DNA from: Deltaproteobacteria bacterium
GTDB taxonomy: Bacteria > Bdellovibrionota > Bdellovibrionia > Bdellovibrionales > JAMPXM01
Assembly: GCA_017302795.1 (NCBI GenBank)
Contig: JAFLCB010000006.1
Coordinates: 124,001-188,000 of the forward strand
Reading direction: 5' to 3'
DNA: 64,000 nucleotides
Part shown: positions 42,543-52,102 of the stretch, one piece after another
Layout of the letters: the number at the start of each line of letters is the position of its first letter
How positions within the stretch are numbered: the first letter of the stretch is position 1
Made by a program: the position numbers and the translations under genes
Notes under the pieces: generated by a model
Told to the model about the DNA's origin: nothing
The model's input: only the letters and a program-made list of their open reading frames with translations
Database searches by the model: none

Positions 42543-43289
42543 ATGTTTAGGCACCGAGCTTCCGAAGAAATCGATTTAAAGACACTTATAGATTGGTTCT
42601 TACTGTCATTTTTAGCTGGCAATATTAACACGGGCGGCTATCTCGCGTGTCAAAGGTTCGTGTCACACGTGACGGGCTTTGCCACGCTGGCGGGAGTCGA
42701 TGCCGCGGTTGAACTGTGGTGGGAAGCTCTCGGGATCCTCACTGTGCCGGCGTTCTTTTTATTAGGAGTCTTAATTTCGGCTTATTATGTCGATCGGCGC
42801 GTCCACGAAGGAAAAAAGCCGCGATACGCATTGGTCATGGGTTTCGCCACGCTTTGCCTCGTTCTTGCCGGTGGTGGTGGAGTCGCAGGTCTTTGGGGTG
42901 ACTTCGGGCATGAACTCGAAATCACAAGAGACTATGCGTTTTTGGCTTTGCTCTGTATGGCCAGCGGATTACAAAACGCTGCTCTAAGTTCCTCGAGCGG
43001 TTCAACTTTGAGGACTACACATTTGACCGGAACGACGACCGATTTGGGCATCGGCCTTATGCGCTGGGCAACTTTGTCAGAAAAAGACACTCGGCGCGGA
43101 AGTGAAATGAAGGGAAATTTTCTTCGCATCGGTTTGATTTTTTCTTTCATGGTCGGCTCTGGGATCGGTGCAGTTCTGTTTATTCGCTACCAGTATTGGG
43201 GCTTTTCTCTGCCAATCGCGATTGCCGGCTATGCGACTTACAAAGCAAATCGGCGAGCTGCCGGGGACCAGTTAGCTTCCAATGTTTAA
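42543..43289 (+). CDS. DUF1275 (YoaK-like) membrane protein
   Basis: Six to seven membrane segments with the family signatures FLAGNINTGGYL, HVTGFATLAG and the later ASGLQNAALSSSSGSTLRTTHLTGTTTDLG. The transport or other function of DUF1275 is not established. Divergent from the RRM gene. Confidence 0.87.
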   Translation: MFRHRASEEIDLKTLIDWFLLSFLAGNINTGGYLACQRFVSHVTGFATLAGVDAAVELWWEALGILTVPAFFLLGVLISAYYVDRRVHEGKKPRYALVMGFATLCLVLAGGGGVAGLWGDFGHELEITRDYAFLALLCMASGLQNAALSSSSGSTLRTTHLTGTTTDLGIGLMRWATLSEKDTRRGSEMKGNFLRIGLIFSFMVGSGIGAVLFIRYQYWGFSLPIAIAGYATYKANRRAAGDQLASNV

Positions 43290-43303
43290 CCGTCGTTTTA
43301 AAT

Positions 43304-43339
43304 TAAAAAAAGCGCTTCAGATTTCTCCGAAGCGCTTTC
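43304..43339. terminator. Bidirectional terminator between DUF1275 and protease genes
   Basis: AAGCGCTTC and GAAGCGCTT pair around a ~9-base loop. On the minus strand the stem is followed by a run of seven T, fitting the end of the protease gene; on the plus strand the T-run is shorter. Confidence 0.85.
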
Positions 43340-43372
43340 TACTCATAGACTGAACTAAGTTTGGCCAACGGC

Positions 43373-44296
43373 CTAAGGTGTCGTCTGGATATCGAGCAAT
43401 TTTGCTGCAACGATATCTGGATTCGTCACATCCTCACCTCGGCAAAGTTCGTCTTTGCACTGGTAAGATACGTTGCAGGAACCACGCTTGATAAAGTCTG
43501 TTTCGCCGCGAACTAGGACTCCTGCCACTTCATTTGTCGTTACGTTAAACACGGCAGATCCAGAGTTTCCACCGTAGGTATCAAGATTGGCCACGAAGAA
43601 GCCAGTGGAATTGCGACGAACCTTTGCGCCACCTGCGATTTTTGCGGGAAGACCGACTGGGTGTCCAATGACGACAACCGAGTCGCCAACCTTAGGAGCA
43701 GCGTTAGCAAAACGAACGGGCGTCCGGCCAACTACTGGTCGATCCAATTCGACGAGAGCAAAGTCTGCACCGTTTCCATCCATTTCTTCGTGAAGCACTT
43801 TCTTGCAGCCATAAGTGTCGTCGATTTTCACAGTGTGTGGATCGCGACCTTTCGAATCGATGGAGAAATCAAAAACGAATCGCGCGTCTTTGCAGAAGTC
43901 AGCGTCTTGAACGCAGTGACCTGCTGTCGCGATGATGTTATCGGCCACTAAAAATCCAGAGCAGTATGCGGGCGCAAGCTGATCGTAGAACTTCTCTGTT
44001 TTGCAGAGGTTATTCGACTCGCCATACTTCGAACCTGTGATCTGATTGATGGTCGGGCCGGTTGCGCGGAGAGAGTTCACAGACATGATGGCTACGACGG
44101 ACCGAGCAAGATCGCGACGGCTGGCGTCGAGCTCTTCAAAAACTTCCAAACGGTTGTCTGCGCCGTAAATGACCAGTGGATGCATCGATGCAGCAAATCC
44201 ATTTTGCGGCATAGAAACAATCGCGGTCAGCAGCAGTCCGAGGGCGGAAGTACCTTTCAGTAAACTACTAAATTTGCCTTTTAACGATTTCGACAT
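43373..44296 (-). CDS. Secreted trypsin/V8-like serine protease
   Basis: A signal peptide ending GFAA is followed by a chymotrypsin-fold domain with a complete triad: His in IATAGHC, Asp in GNGADFALVELDRP and Ser in TYGGNSGSAVF. Several cysteines (about ten) suggest disulfides, including the N-terminal CKTEKFYDQLAPAYCSGF region. The GNSGS context resembles glutamyl endopeptidases of the V8 type. Monocistronic, with its own terminator. Confidence 0.9.
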   Translation of the reverse strand: MSKSLKGKFSSLLKGTSALGLLLTAIVSMPQNGFAASMHPLVIYGADNRLEVFEELDASRRDLARSVVAIMSVNSLRATGPTINQITGSKYGESNNLCKTEKFYDQLAPAYCSGFLVADNIIATAGHCVQDADFCKDARFVFDFSIDSKGRDPHTVKIDDTYGCKKVLHEEMDGNGADFALVELDRPVVGRTPVRFANAAPKVGDSVVVIGHPVGLPAKIAGGAKVRRNSTGFFVANLDTYGGNSGSAVFNVTTNEVAGVLVRGETDFIKRGSCNVSYQCKDELCRGEDVTNPDIVAAKLLDIQTTP

Positions 44297-44601
44297 GAAG
44301 CCTCTCCTTGGTCAGTCGTGAGTGGAACCAAATTGGAACCACTCATAGGCTAAAAATACTACACGGTGATTGCCAAGACCTAAGCCGAGAATTTCATCAG
44401 ATAGCGCGGTGCATTTTTTTACCAAATCGAACCAGCGTGAAATGGCGGCAACCGGTGGGCGGAACACTGGCAGACCGAAACCCAAGTTATGCCCTTAAAA
44501 TGGAAAAGCCGGGCTTTCGGGCCCGGCCAATGAAGTCCTGCGAATGAAGCGAAGTTCAACGATTGAAACAGAGGCGGCGGTTCCTCTGAAAACTGCGTTT
44601 T
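44297..44601. other. Non-coding stretch between protease and fadD genes
   Basis: This 305-bp stretch holds the upstream region of the protease gene and the 3' region of fadD. The short open frames in it have no protein-like features. The only clear element is the fadD terminator at 44502-44528. Confidence 0.5.
44502..44528 (-). terminator. Terminator of fadD
   Basis: On the minus strand GCCGGGC and GCCCGGC pair around a 6-base loop (CCGAAA) and are followed by TTTT. It lies about 75 bp after the fadD stop. Confidence 0.7.
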
Positions 44602-46299
44602 CTAGGCTTTCGGTTCGCGCAGAGCGCGGCGAAGAATTTTACCGACATTTGTTTTTGGAAGTTCCGTTCGAAACTCGACGGCTTTCGGAACTTTATAGCC
44701 GGCAAGCCCTGTGCGACAGTGCTCGATGACTTGCTCGGCAGTTAGGCTCGGATCTTTTTTGACGACAAAGATCTTTACGACTTCGCCAGACTTTTCATCT
44801 GCGATCCCAATCGCTGCAACTTCAAGAACCCCTGCGTGCGTTGCCACTACATCTTCCACTTCGTTTGGATAGACGTTGAAGCCCGAAACCAGAATCATAT
44901 CTTTTTTGCGGTCGACAATTTTACTAAAGCCGTCCGCATCCATGAAGCCGATATCCCCTGATTTGAACCAGCCGTCAGCCGTCATAACATTGGCAGTTTC
45001 ATCAGGACGTTGCCAGTAACCTTTCATGACCTGTGGGCCTTTGATGCAAATTTCGCCGGTTTCCCCGATGGCGACATCCTTTCCATCATCGTCGATCATC
45101 TTTATTAAAGTAGAGGGAAGCGGAAGTCCGATCGTCCCTGTGCGGTCTGTGCCGTCGATTGGGTTGCAGCTCGCCACCGGTGAAGTCTCAGTGAGCCCGT
45201 AACCTTCGACGATCGTGCAACCAGTGACTTCCTTCCAGCGAACCGCGACCGCTTTTTGAAGTGCCATCGCACCAGCCACAGCTAGTTTATAGGTAGAAAA
45301 ATCAAGTTTTTGAAATTCGGCGTTATTCAAAAGTGCATTGTAAAGCGTGTTGACGCCAGTGAAGACCGTGATTGGATGCTTTTTAAGTTCTTTCACGAAC
45401 GCAGGAATATCGCGTGGATTCGTGATCAAAATGTTGTGACCGCCGTATTTGGCTATGGCCAGTGCATTCACCGTGAAGGCAAAGATGTGGTACAGTGGCA
45501 GTGCGCAGACGACGACTTCTTCTCCTTCTTTCAGCTTTGGAAGCATCCAATACCGAATTTGTTCCATGTTAGAGACGACGTTTCTGTGGGTTAGCATCGC
45601 ACCTTTCGAAACGCCCGTGGTTCCGCCGGTGTATTGTAAAAAGGCGACCTCGTCGAGCTCCATGGGTACGCGCGAGCAAGTGAGCTTGGCACCGCGTTCA
45701 AGCGTATCGTTAAATGAAATCGCATCCGGCAGAGAGAAGTCCGGTACCATTTTTTTAACATGCTTCACGACAGTGTTGACGACCAGGCTCTTTGGGAATC
45801 CCAATAGATCCCCAAGTTCCGTCACGATCACGTGTTGAATTTTTGTTTCGTGTAGGACCTTTTGTAGGTTGTGGGCAAAATTCGCCAGGATGATGACGGC
45901 CGTGCAGCCGGCGTCATTGAACTGGTGCTTCATTTCGCGTTCGGTGTAGAGCGGATTAGTATTGACGATAACAAGACCGGCTTTGATCGCGCCGAAGAGG
46001 GCAATCGGATACTGTAGGATATTGGGCATTTGAATTGCGATTCGGTCGCCCTTTTTTAGTTTCAATTCGTTTTGTAAAAAAGCAGCAAAGCTTTCGGCCT
46101 TCCGGTTAAGTTCGCTGAAGGTTAGCGTTTTGCCCATGCAGGTAAATGCCGGCTTTGTTGGGAAGCGACCGACTGTTTCTTCGAAAACATCAAGCGTTGA
46201 TCGGTACTGATTAACGGTGGCCTCAACAGTGGCGCCCACTCCTTTAGGATATCGAGCTGTCCAAAATGCGCGATCTGTGCTCGCTGTCGTCTGAGCCAT
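44602..46299 (-). CDS. fadD: Long-chain fatty-acid CoA ligase
   Basis: The ATG at 46299 has GAGGAGG upstream; a longer in-frame start is rejected. The 565-residue enzyme has the adenylate-forming motifs in order: QYTGGTTGVSKGAMLTHRN (P-loop-like), VEGYGLTETSPV, GWFKSGDIGFMD, DRKKDMILVSGFNVYP and the catalytic Lys in LPKTNVGKILRR. It activates long-chain fatty acids with ATP and CoA. Similarity along the whole length to E. coli FadD is evident. Confidence 0.93.
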   Translation of the reverse strand: MAQTTASTDRAFWTARYPKGVGATVEATVNQYRSTLDVFEETVGRFPTKPAFTCMGKTLTFSELNRKAESFAAFLQNELKLKKGDRIAIQMPNILQYPIALFGAIKAGLVIVNTNPLYTEREMKHQFNDAGCTAVIILANFAHNLQKVLHETKIQHVIVTELGDLLGFPKSLVVNTVVKHVKKMVPDFSLPDAISFNDTLERGAKLTCSRVPMELDEVAFLQYTGGTTGVSKGAMLTHRNVVSNMEQIRYWMLPKLKEGEEVVVCALPLYHIFAFTVNALAIAKYGGHNILITNPRDIPAFVKELKKHPITVFTGVNTLYNALLNNAEFQKLDFSTYKLAVAGAMALQKAVAVRWKEVTGCTIVEGYGLTETSPVASCNPIDGTDRTGTIGLPLPSTLIKMIDDDGKDVAIGETGEICIKGPQVMKGYWQRPDETANVMTADGWFKSGDIGFMDADGFSKIVDRKKDMILVSGFNVYPNEVEDVVATHAGVLEVAAIGIADEKSGEVVKIFVVKKDPSLTAEQVIEHCRTGLAGYKVPKAVEFRTELPKTNVGKILRRALREPKA

Positions 46300-46389
46300 C
46301 GTTCCTCCTCTAAAACCAAACATGATTAATGGATAACTATAGAGCCTTTGTCCTAAACTATACAAACCTGTTGCTCTGTGTCGATCGGT

Positions 46390-46902
46390 TCAATTGTCGA
46401 AAGGTCGTTGGGGCGCGGCCTGATTTTCTGCAGGTGAAGCGTGCAAAAGGCACTTCGAACGACTTGCAAAAGCTTCGTGTGGAACGCCCCACGCATAGGA
46501 ATATTCGATGGCCCCGTCGTGTCGCACGCAAAGCGCGATTTCCTGACGGAATCGACTTTCGTCATCGGGCTCTCCAAGTCGAAAGACGGCTTTGGTCGAA
46601 TACGAACCGTCTGCGAGATCTTCGATCAAGCGGTGGGGCAGTACACCTGGAGTATTGCTGGACACTGTCCATAGGCCAAGTCCGCCTACGAGTAAATCCT
46701 CGGTGACCCAAGTCGACTCCTCGTGAAAGGCCTGATCGTCGTCGGTCGCGCGGAACTTCAGTTCGACCAACTGGGAATCCAGTGAGGCGTGAATTGCAAG
46801 TTCGCCTTTGAACTGTTCGCCGAGATGGTTGATGCCGCGACCTTCATATCTACCGGTAGCAGCTGCGAGACGATTTAAGAGAGGGGCATGTTTTAAGTCC
46901 AT
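46390..46902 (-). CDS. Hypothetical beta-barrel-like protein
   Basis: A 170-residue cytoplasmic protein with alternating beta-like segments (GRYEGRGINH, FKGELAIHASLDSQLVELKF, EESTWVTEDLLVGGLGLW). The layout recalls DUF1579 or lipocalin-like ligand-binding barrels, but no signature is decisive. The C-terminal ~20 residues are low-complexity. It lies 91 bp upstream of the fadD start on the same strand, which may link it to fatty-acid metabolism. Confidence 0.6.
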   Translation of the reverse strand: MDLKHAPLLNRLAAATGRYEGRGINHLGEQFKGELAIHASLDSQLVELKFRATDDDQAFHEESTWVTEDLLVGGLGLWTVSSNTPGVLPHRLIEDLADGSYSTKAVFRLGEPDDESRFRQEIALCVRHDGAIEYSYAWGVPHEAFASRSKCLLHASPAENQAAPQRPFDN

Positions 46903-46942
46903 GGCACCACTGATGCCCTGAACAGGAAGCCATGGTCAAGAC

Positions 46943-48799
46943 CTAGTCGACTGTGACCGTAGGTGCCGACGGTTTGGGAATGAATTTGAGGGCGTTTGTT
47001 GCATTGGCAACTGAGCCAGTTTTGACGGCTCCTGAGAGGGATGGAACTTTTGTTCCTGTGTTTAAAACTGCGGCGCGAACTTCAGCAGCTGAAAATTCAG
47101 GATTGTGGGCTTTTATGAGGGCGACCAAGCCGGCCACATGCGGTGCGGCCATGCTGGTACCGTTCAAAGTGTCATTTCCCGATGTGCCTGCCTGATAGCG
47201 GACCATTGTGAGTGCAGTGATTCGAATGCCGGCCGATTGGCTGCCGTCGTCAAGACTGTCGAGTTCAAATCCAAACGAACATGGACTCAAGCTGCAGTTA
47301 GTAATGTCGACGGTGCCCGTAGTGCCCGTAGTCGTGCCGCTAAAGACTCCCATAAAATCACCGTCGATGGCAGTCGATGGATTAACGCCACTTCTTGGCG
47401 CTGACACGAAATAAAAGGCGTCGCTTGAATGAATCGTACCAAGCAAGCTGATCACAGCCGTCGCCTTTCGCGTGGTGGTGAAGTCAAAGCTTCGGTAGGC
47501 ATGATTTCTGACATTCCGGCCATAAGTCGCCGCCAGGCCGTCGTAGTTAGCTGGTGATTGCAGGTAAACCGTGGGCGTAGAGGAGTGGCCAAAGTCAGTT
47601 GAATCAAAGCTCCAATTGCCCGATGTCAGTGGAACCGTTTCTTCAACGATCGGACCCATCGCTGAGCTAACGATGTTTGTTCCTGGTGCCGCGATGTGTA
47701 CGAACGTCGACGAGTAGTTAGAAAAACTCGCGCGATTGTACCGTTGATCCACGGCCCCGACACATATCAAATTCTCGGACGTGAAACTGCAGGGATAGGT
47801 TGGGGAGTTGGCAACATTGACGTTGCTATTACCAGCGGCAACGACAATTACCACGCCGGCATCGCTAGCAGCTTCGATCGAATCGCGAAAGGCAAGATCT
47901 AGCGAGCCTCCACCGCCAAGAGACATGTTGATGACGTCGGCACCCTGTGCAACAGCGTAGTTTACGCCGAGGATGATTCCAGAGGTGGTGCCACTTCCGG
48001 ATTCATCTAGAACTTTGACCGCCATGAGCTTTGTTCGCCAGCAAACTCCCGTGGTACCAATCGAGTTGTTCCCGCGCGCGCCAATTGTACCAGCGACGTG
48101 TGTTCCGTGTCCTTCGTCGTCCGTTGGATCGTTATCCATGTTTATAAAATCATAGCCATTGTTTCCAGATCCATCCTCCCAGAGGTTCTCGACGAGATCC
48201 CCATGCTGGAGGTTGATCCCAGTATCGACGACAGCCACCACGACGCCCGAGCAATCAGTCGTTTTGGACCATGCAGCTTCGAGCCCCATGTCGCGGCCGC
48301 TGGTCCCGGGGTTCCCTGTGCTGTAGGGACTATGCAAGGCGTGTTGCTTGGAAATTGTTTGCGAGGAATTTTTCAATCCCCAAAGCAGTCCATAGTTTTC
48401 GTCGTTAGGAACAGCTGACTTTTTATAAATGTAGTCGGGCTGAACCCATTCAAACTCAGAACTCGATTTCAGTTTTTCAATGGCAGTTGCAACCGACTCG
48501 GATCGCGTGTCGATCGTAATCGCGAGAGTTTGTCCATCGCTGTCAAGCTTTTGGACGCCACCGTCCGGCGCCAAAGCTTTTAACGAAACGCCTGAACTCT
48601 CGAACGATGAAGTTTTGAAAGTTCGATTCCTTGTTTTTACCAGAACTCGATCCGAGACAAATTCCTGAGGGTGGGACCGATCCCGAAGGCGAAATGTGAA
48701 TTTCGATTCGTCGGTGATAGCGTTTTCACTGGCGATCAGAGTGGCGAGCAAAAAGCCAAGCATCGAAGAAAGCAGGCTGACACGGCTATGCCTTTTCAT
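46943..48799 (-). CDS. Secreted subtilisin-family (S8) protease
   Basis: After a signal peptide and a ~100-residue inhibitor-type propeptide (VLVKTRNRTF... EWVQPDYIY) comes an S8 domain: Asp in VVAVVDTGINLQHGDL, His in GHGTHVAGTIG, Asn in VVVAAGNS and Ser in NGTSMAAPHVAG. About 140 residues are inserted between IVSSAMG and the Ser motif, where ordinary subtilases have few. The insert is beta-rich (SGNWSFDSTDFGHSS..., FYFVSAP, CSLSPCSFGFELDSLDD) and may be a binding domain. It overlaps the upstream Fn3 lipoprotein gene by 4 bp. Confidence 0.92.
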   Translation of the reverse strand: MKRHSRVSLLSSMLGFLLATLIASENAITDESKFTFRLRDRSHPQEFVSDRVLVKTRNRTFKTSSFESSGVSLKALAPDGGVQKLDSDGQTLAITIDTRSESVATAIEKLKSSSEFEWVQPDYIYKKSAVPNDENYGLLWGLKNSSQTISKQHALHSPYSTGNPGTSGRDMGLEAAWSKTTDCSGVVVAVVDTGINLQHGDLVENLWEDGSGNNGYDFINMDNDPTDDEGHGTHVAGTIGARGNNSIGTTGVCWRTKLMAVKVLDESGSGTTSGIILGVNYAVAQGADVINMSLGGGGSLDLAFRDSIEAASDAGVVIVVAAGNSNVNVANSPTYPCSFTSENLICVGAVDQRYNRASFSNYSSTFVHIAAPGTNIVSSAMGPIVEETVPLTSGNWSFDSTDFGHSSTPTVYLQSPANYDGLAATYGRNVRNHAYRSFDFTTTRKATAVISLLGTIHSSDAFYFVSAPRSGVNPSTAIDGDFMGVFSGTTTGTTGTVDITNCSLSPCSFGFELDSLDDGSQSAGIRITALTMVRYQAGTSGNDTLNGTSMAAPHVAGLVALIKAHNPEFSAAEVRAAVLNTGTKVPSLSGAVKTGSVANATNALKFIPKPSAPTVTVD

Positions 48800-49173
48800 T
48801 GCGGCACCGTGAAGTTGGCGATCGTTGAAAGTTCGGAAGTGGATTCTATACTGTAGGCTTTCACAGCAATATTATATGTACCTGGCGCCAATTGCGTGAC
48901 CGTAGATGTGACGTGCGTGCCGTTCCCTGGATTTGCGACCTGAACTGGAGTCGTTGACGCAATTGCGACAGATGTTTTTGCGATATAAACAAGATACCCA
49001 CCACCAGTTTCGCCGACCTGGCTTGCAGTGCTTGCGTCCCAAGAAACGGTGACAGCGCGAGCAGGCAGCCCGCTTGAATCGGACTCAGTGGCCTGTTTGC
49101 CCTTGTCTTCACAGGCAGTGGCCGTGAAGATCATTGCGATTAGAATAAAGCTTTTATACTGCCCATCACCCAC
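48796..49173 (-). CDS. Small lipoprotein with fibronectin type III domain
   Basis: The signal sequence ends in FTATAC, a lipobox. The mature ~105 residues form a single Fn3-like domain (VTVSWDASTA... YLVYIAKT... LAPGTYNIAVKAYSIESTSELS). The start is a GTG at 49173 without a strong ribosome-binding site. The stop overlaps the start of the subtilase gene (ATGA), so the two are co-translated; a tether or partner role for the protease is inferred. Confidence 0.8.
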   Translation of the reverse strand: MGDGQYKSFILIAMIFTATACEDKGKQATESDSSGLPARAVTVSWDASTASQVGETGGGYLVYIAKTSVAIASTTPVQVANPGNGTHVTSTVTQLAPGTYNIAVKAYSIESTSELSTIANFTVPQ

Positions 49174-49201
49174 GATTTCTTATCGGAATTCAACGCGGAT
49201 A

Positions 49202-50737
49202 TTAAAGGGAGGTGGTTGAAAGTGCCTCAGTTCGAATCGGTTTCGCATTTTTCGGTGGATTCTCTTGCATTGCAGACAATGTAGATTCAATCGACGCTGG
49301 AGCACGCCAATGGGTCCCAGTGGCCGAATCCTTTTTCAAAGGCAGCAAACTGAACGCGAGTATTCCTATCGCGACTATGTTCACCGCGGCCGTGGTTCGC
49401 CAAATTCCGTCTTTAAGCATTTGCCTCACCGCTCGGAAGCGCGTCAGGTCGGCAGTTTGTTTTATAAGGGAATGCTGGTTTTGCTGAAGCCGTTGAAGAA
49501 GGGCTTCGCGTTCGAGGACCGTGGGATGTGCAGCATGTGCATTCATCCAATTTCCAGCGGGCTTTCGATCGACGAGTTCGCCACTTGCGATCGTCGCCTT
49601 CGTAAGGGCTGATACAAGATCATGGACCGACGAATTCAAGCGAGTGATTGCGAACTCATCAGCTTGAATCTCCTGCTCTCGAACTAGTCGGCTCATAATT
49701 AACGGATGGATGAGCAGATAGAATATGACGATCGCGGCGGGAGTGTAGATCATTCCGTGCGAAAGCTCCATGTACATACTGGCTATCAAGAGGGGCGTCA
49801 CCCCCGCGATTCCGATTGCTAAGTGAGCCACCATGCGAACTGGAATATGCATCAAAAAACCGTGCGCGAGTTCGTGATGTATGATCGCTTCGGTCTCTTT
49901 TTGCGTTAAGCCCAATTGGTCGCTCTGGCTTATCAGTACGATCTGCCGTAAAGGACCCGGGGCACGATTTGCGCCGGCGATGAGGGCATTGAAGTTTCGT
50001 ATGCTATCTAGCTTCAATATTCGAACTTGTGGAGAGTTAAGACCAAGCCTTTTGAAGGCGTCTTTTACGACGGCCTCGGTGCGGAGTTCGCTTTCGGTGC
50101 TTGGTCTATCAGAAGGAAACATGATGCGAACCATGATCGGTGCGATTAATATTTGCATGAAAATTAACACGCTCATGAATTCGATGACGTGAAAGAGAAA
50201 GCCAATGTCCCCACTAAGTGGAATCAAGGCTTGCCGAAAAGCAGTGATGACAGTGGCCGCAGCGAAACTAAAAATCATTGCAAAGAAAATACCCATGAAC
50301 GTCTTTGCAGCCAGGGTATTTACCTTTGCGGACTTCGGATCAATTTTGCGAATTTCGAAGATTAACTTTTGCTCGCGACTCAGGTGCACGAAAAAATAAA
50401 TGAGCATTAAAAGGCAGGAAGTCGTCGCGATAGTATCAAATGTGAAGCTTTTTAGCGCCGGAAGCGCCAGGTAAGTGAACACAAGAACAGCGCCTAACCA
50501 CATCCGAATCGGAAACATCATTTGGCCGACGGCGTGTAGAATTTCGTTTTCGCTTCGACCGCCGCGCTCGAGAAGCTTTCTGGCCCAAATCTTCGCCATT
50601 TGAAGCCTTCGAGCGCCTATGTAGGCAGCCGATCCAAACGTTAAAACGAGCAAAGCGAAACCAGCGATGATGGCCCAATGCTCGGTTTGAATATGGCGAA
50701 TCGATTCGAAGTTCATTGATGCTGGAGTTCGTAGCAT
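49202..50737 (-). CDS. Membrane M48-family metalloprotease
   Basis: Several membrane helices flank a zinc-protease core with HExxH in AIIHHELAHGFL and the third ligand Glu region in EQEIQADEFAI, followed by AAHPTVLERE. This is the HtpX/Ste24-type arrangement. The N-terminal membrane region (1-~215, five helices) is longer than in HtpX. A role in membrane-protein quality control is the general family role. Start at 50737 or 50716. Confidence 0.87.
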   Translation of the reverse strand: MLRTPASMNFESIRHIQTEHWAIIAGFALLVLTFGSAAYIGARRLQMAKIWARKLLERGGRSENEILHAVGQMMFPIRMWLGAVLVFTYLALPALKSFTFDTIATTSCLLMLIYFFVHLSREQKLIFEIRKIDPKSAKVNTLAAKTFMGIFFAMIFSFAAATVITAFRQALIPLSGDIGFLFHVIEFMSVLIFMQILIAPIMVRIMFPSDRPSTESELRTEAVVKDAFKRLGLNSPQVRILKLDSIRNFNALIAGANRAPGPLRQIVLISQSDQLGLTQKETEAIIHHELAHGFLMHIPVRMVAHLAIGIAGVTPLLIASMYMELSHGMIYTPAAIVIFYLLIHPLIMSRLVREQEIQADEFAITRLNSSVHDLVSALTKATIASGELVDRKPAGNWMNAHAAHPTVLEREALLQRLQQNQHSLIKQTADLTRFRAVRQMLKDGIWRTTAAVNIVAIGILAFSLLPLKKDSATGTHWRAPASIESTLSAMQENPPKNAKPIRTEALSTTSL

Positions 50738-50803
50738 CCTTCTATTTTCAGTTCAGACCTGAGGCTTTTGAAATCGAGAAGCGAAATATATTAGATAATC
50801 GTC

Positions 50804-52102
50804 TCAGTTCGAGACGTTAGCCTTTTCAACTTTGCCAGACCCGTAAACATATTCGTCTGGCCAGCCGCGCTGATTGTACAAGCTTGCCATTGTTCTGCCA
50901 TAGGCGCCGGCATCAAAGACGGCAAGTCGGTCACCTTGTTCGACACGGGCGAGATCTCGGTCTCGACCTAGGAAGTCAGCGGATTCACAAATGGGTCCAA
51001 CGACATCCATAAGTCTCTTCACAATGAGGCCATCCGCCCTTGGTCCGTGGCGCCTCGCCAGAGGTTCAATTCGATGTTGAGCTTCGTAAAGCGCAGGTCG
51101 AATTAAAAGATTCATCCCGCCGTCGACAATCACAAAAGTTTTGTGAGGAGTTTCTTTTACGTATTGAACTTCCGTCACCAATAGACCGCAGCGGGCGATC
51201 AGCCAGCGGCCTGGTTCGGTGAGGACCTCCAGCAAAAGACGATTTTGAATATCGACTCCGAGATGCTTTTTAAGAAGCTCGGCATGGCGTTGAACAACTT
51301 CAAACTCCAAAGATTCATCATTTGTTTCATACCGAATACCAAGACCACCGCCGACGTCAAAACGGTCAAGTAGCCAACCTGTTTCTTGGCGCAGCTCCCT
51401 TTGTAATCGCGCGCCGATTTCAATCGCCTCGTCGAGAGCGACGAGGTCGAGAAGTTGGGAGCCGATGTGAAGGCTTAATCCGCGAAGTCGTAGAAGCGGC
51501 ATCGTTTTCAGCATTCTAACGGCTTCGCGAATGCCAGACTCTTCAAGACCAAACTTGTTTTCTTGGAGTCCAGTCGTAATGTACGGGTGGGTTTCTGGGC
51601 AGACGTTTGGATTTAGGCGCAAGCCGATGTCGATTAATCGTCGACCGCCCCCAGGTCCCTTCGAGATCGCTTCCGCGATCTCGCTGATTCGCTGAAGTTC
51701 ACCTAGACTTTCGACGTTGATTTGCCCAATTCCCTTTTGAATTGCGAACTCGATTTCAGATTTTGTCTTGGCGACTCCTGAAAACAATATGTCCTGAGCT
51801 TGAAAGCCAGCACCCATCGATACAGCCGCTTCGCCACTTGAAACCACGTCCGCTTTTATTCCGAAGGACGCCAATTTTTTTAATAGCAGAGGATTCGTAT
51901 TCGCTTTAGTTGCGTAATGGACCGAGATCGGAAGCCCGGCCTCGCGATAGGTCTTCAACATAAACTGCGCGCGGGCGACAACGTGATCAGCATTATAGAA
52001 ATAAAACGGAGTCGGCATTGTTCCGACTAGGTCCATGACGCTTTCCCGAGATTGACCGAGGACGATCTTGCCATCGGCAATATCGAAAGCGTTCGAACTC
52101 AT
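50804..52102 (-). CDS. lysA: Diaminopimelate decarboxylase
   Basis: The PLP enzyme makes lysine from meso-diaminopimelate. Lys for PLP is in SVHYATKANTNPLL, the phosphate-binding glycines in DVGGGLGI, the substrate site in TEPGRWLIA and the active-site Cys in GPICESADFLG. It overlaps lysC by 4 bp and is co-translated with it. Confidence 0.93.
   Translation of the reverse strand: MSSNAFDIADGKIVLGQSRESVMDLVGTMPTPFYFYNADHVVARAQFMLKTYREAGLPISVHYATKANTNPLLLKKLASFGIKADVVSSGEAAVSMGAGFQAQDILFSGVAKTKSEIEFAIQKGIGQINVESLGELQRISEIAEAISKGPGGGRRLIDIGLRLNPNVCPETHPYITTGLQENKFGLEESGIREAVRMLKTMPLLRLRGLSLHIGSQLLDLVALDEAIEIGARLQRELRQETGWLLDRFDVGGGLGIRYETNDESLEFEVVQRHAELLKKHLGVDIQNRLLLEVLTEPGRWLIARCGLLVTEVQYVKETPHKTFVIVDGGMNLLIRPALYEAQHRIEPLARRHGPRADGLIVKRLMDVVGPICESADFLGRDRDLARVEQGDRLAVFDAGAYGRTMASLYNQRGWPDEYVYGSGKVEKANVSN

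Noticed and set aside
46952-46966. TGTGACCGTAGGTGCC at the end of the subtilase gene
   Set aside because: One mismatch in the core and isolated position; it encodes the last residues in frame. Not counted as a repeat copy.
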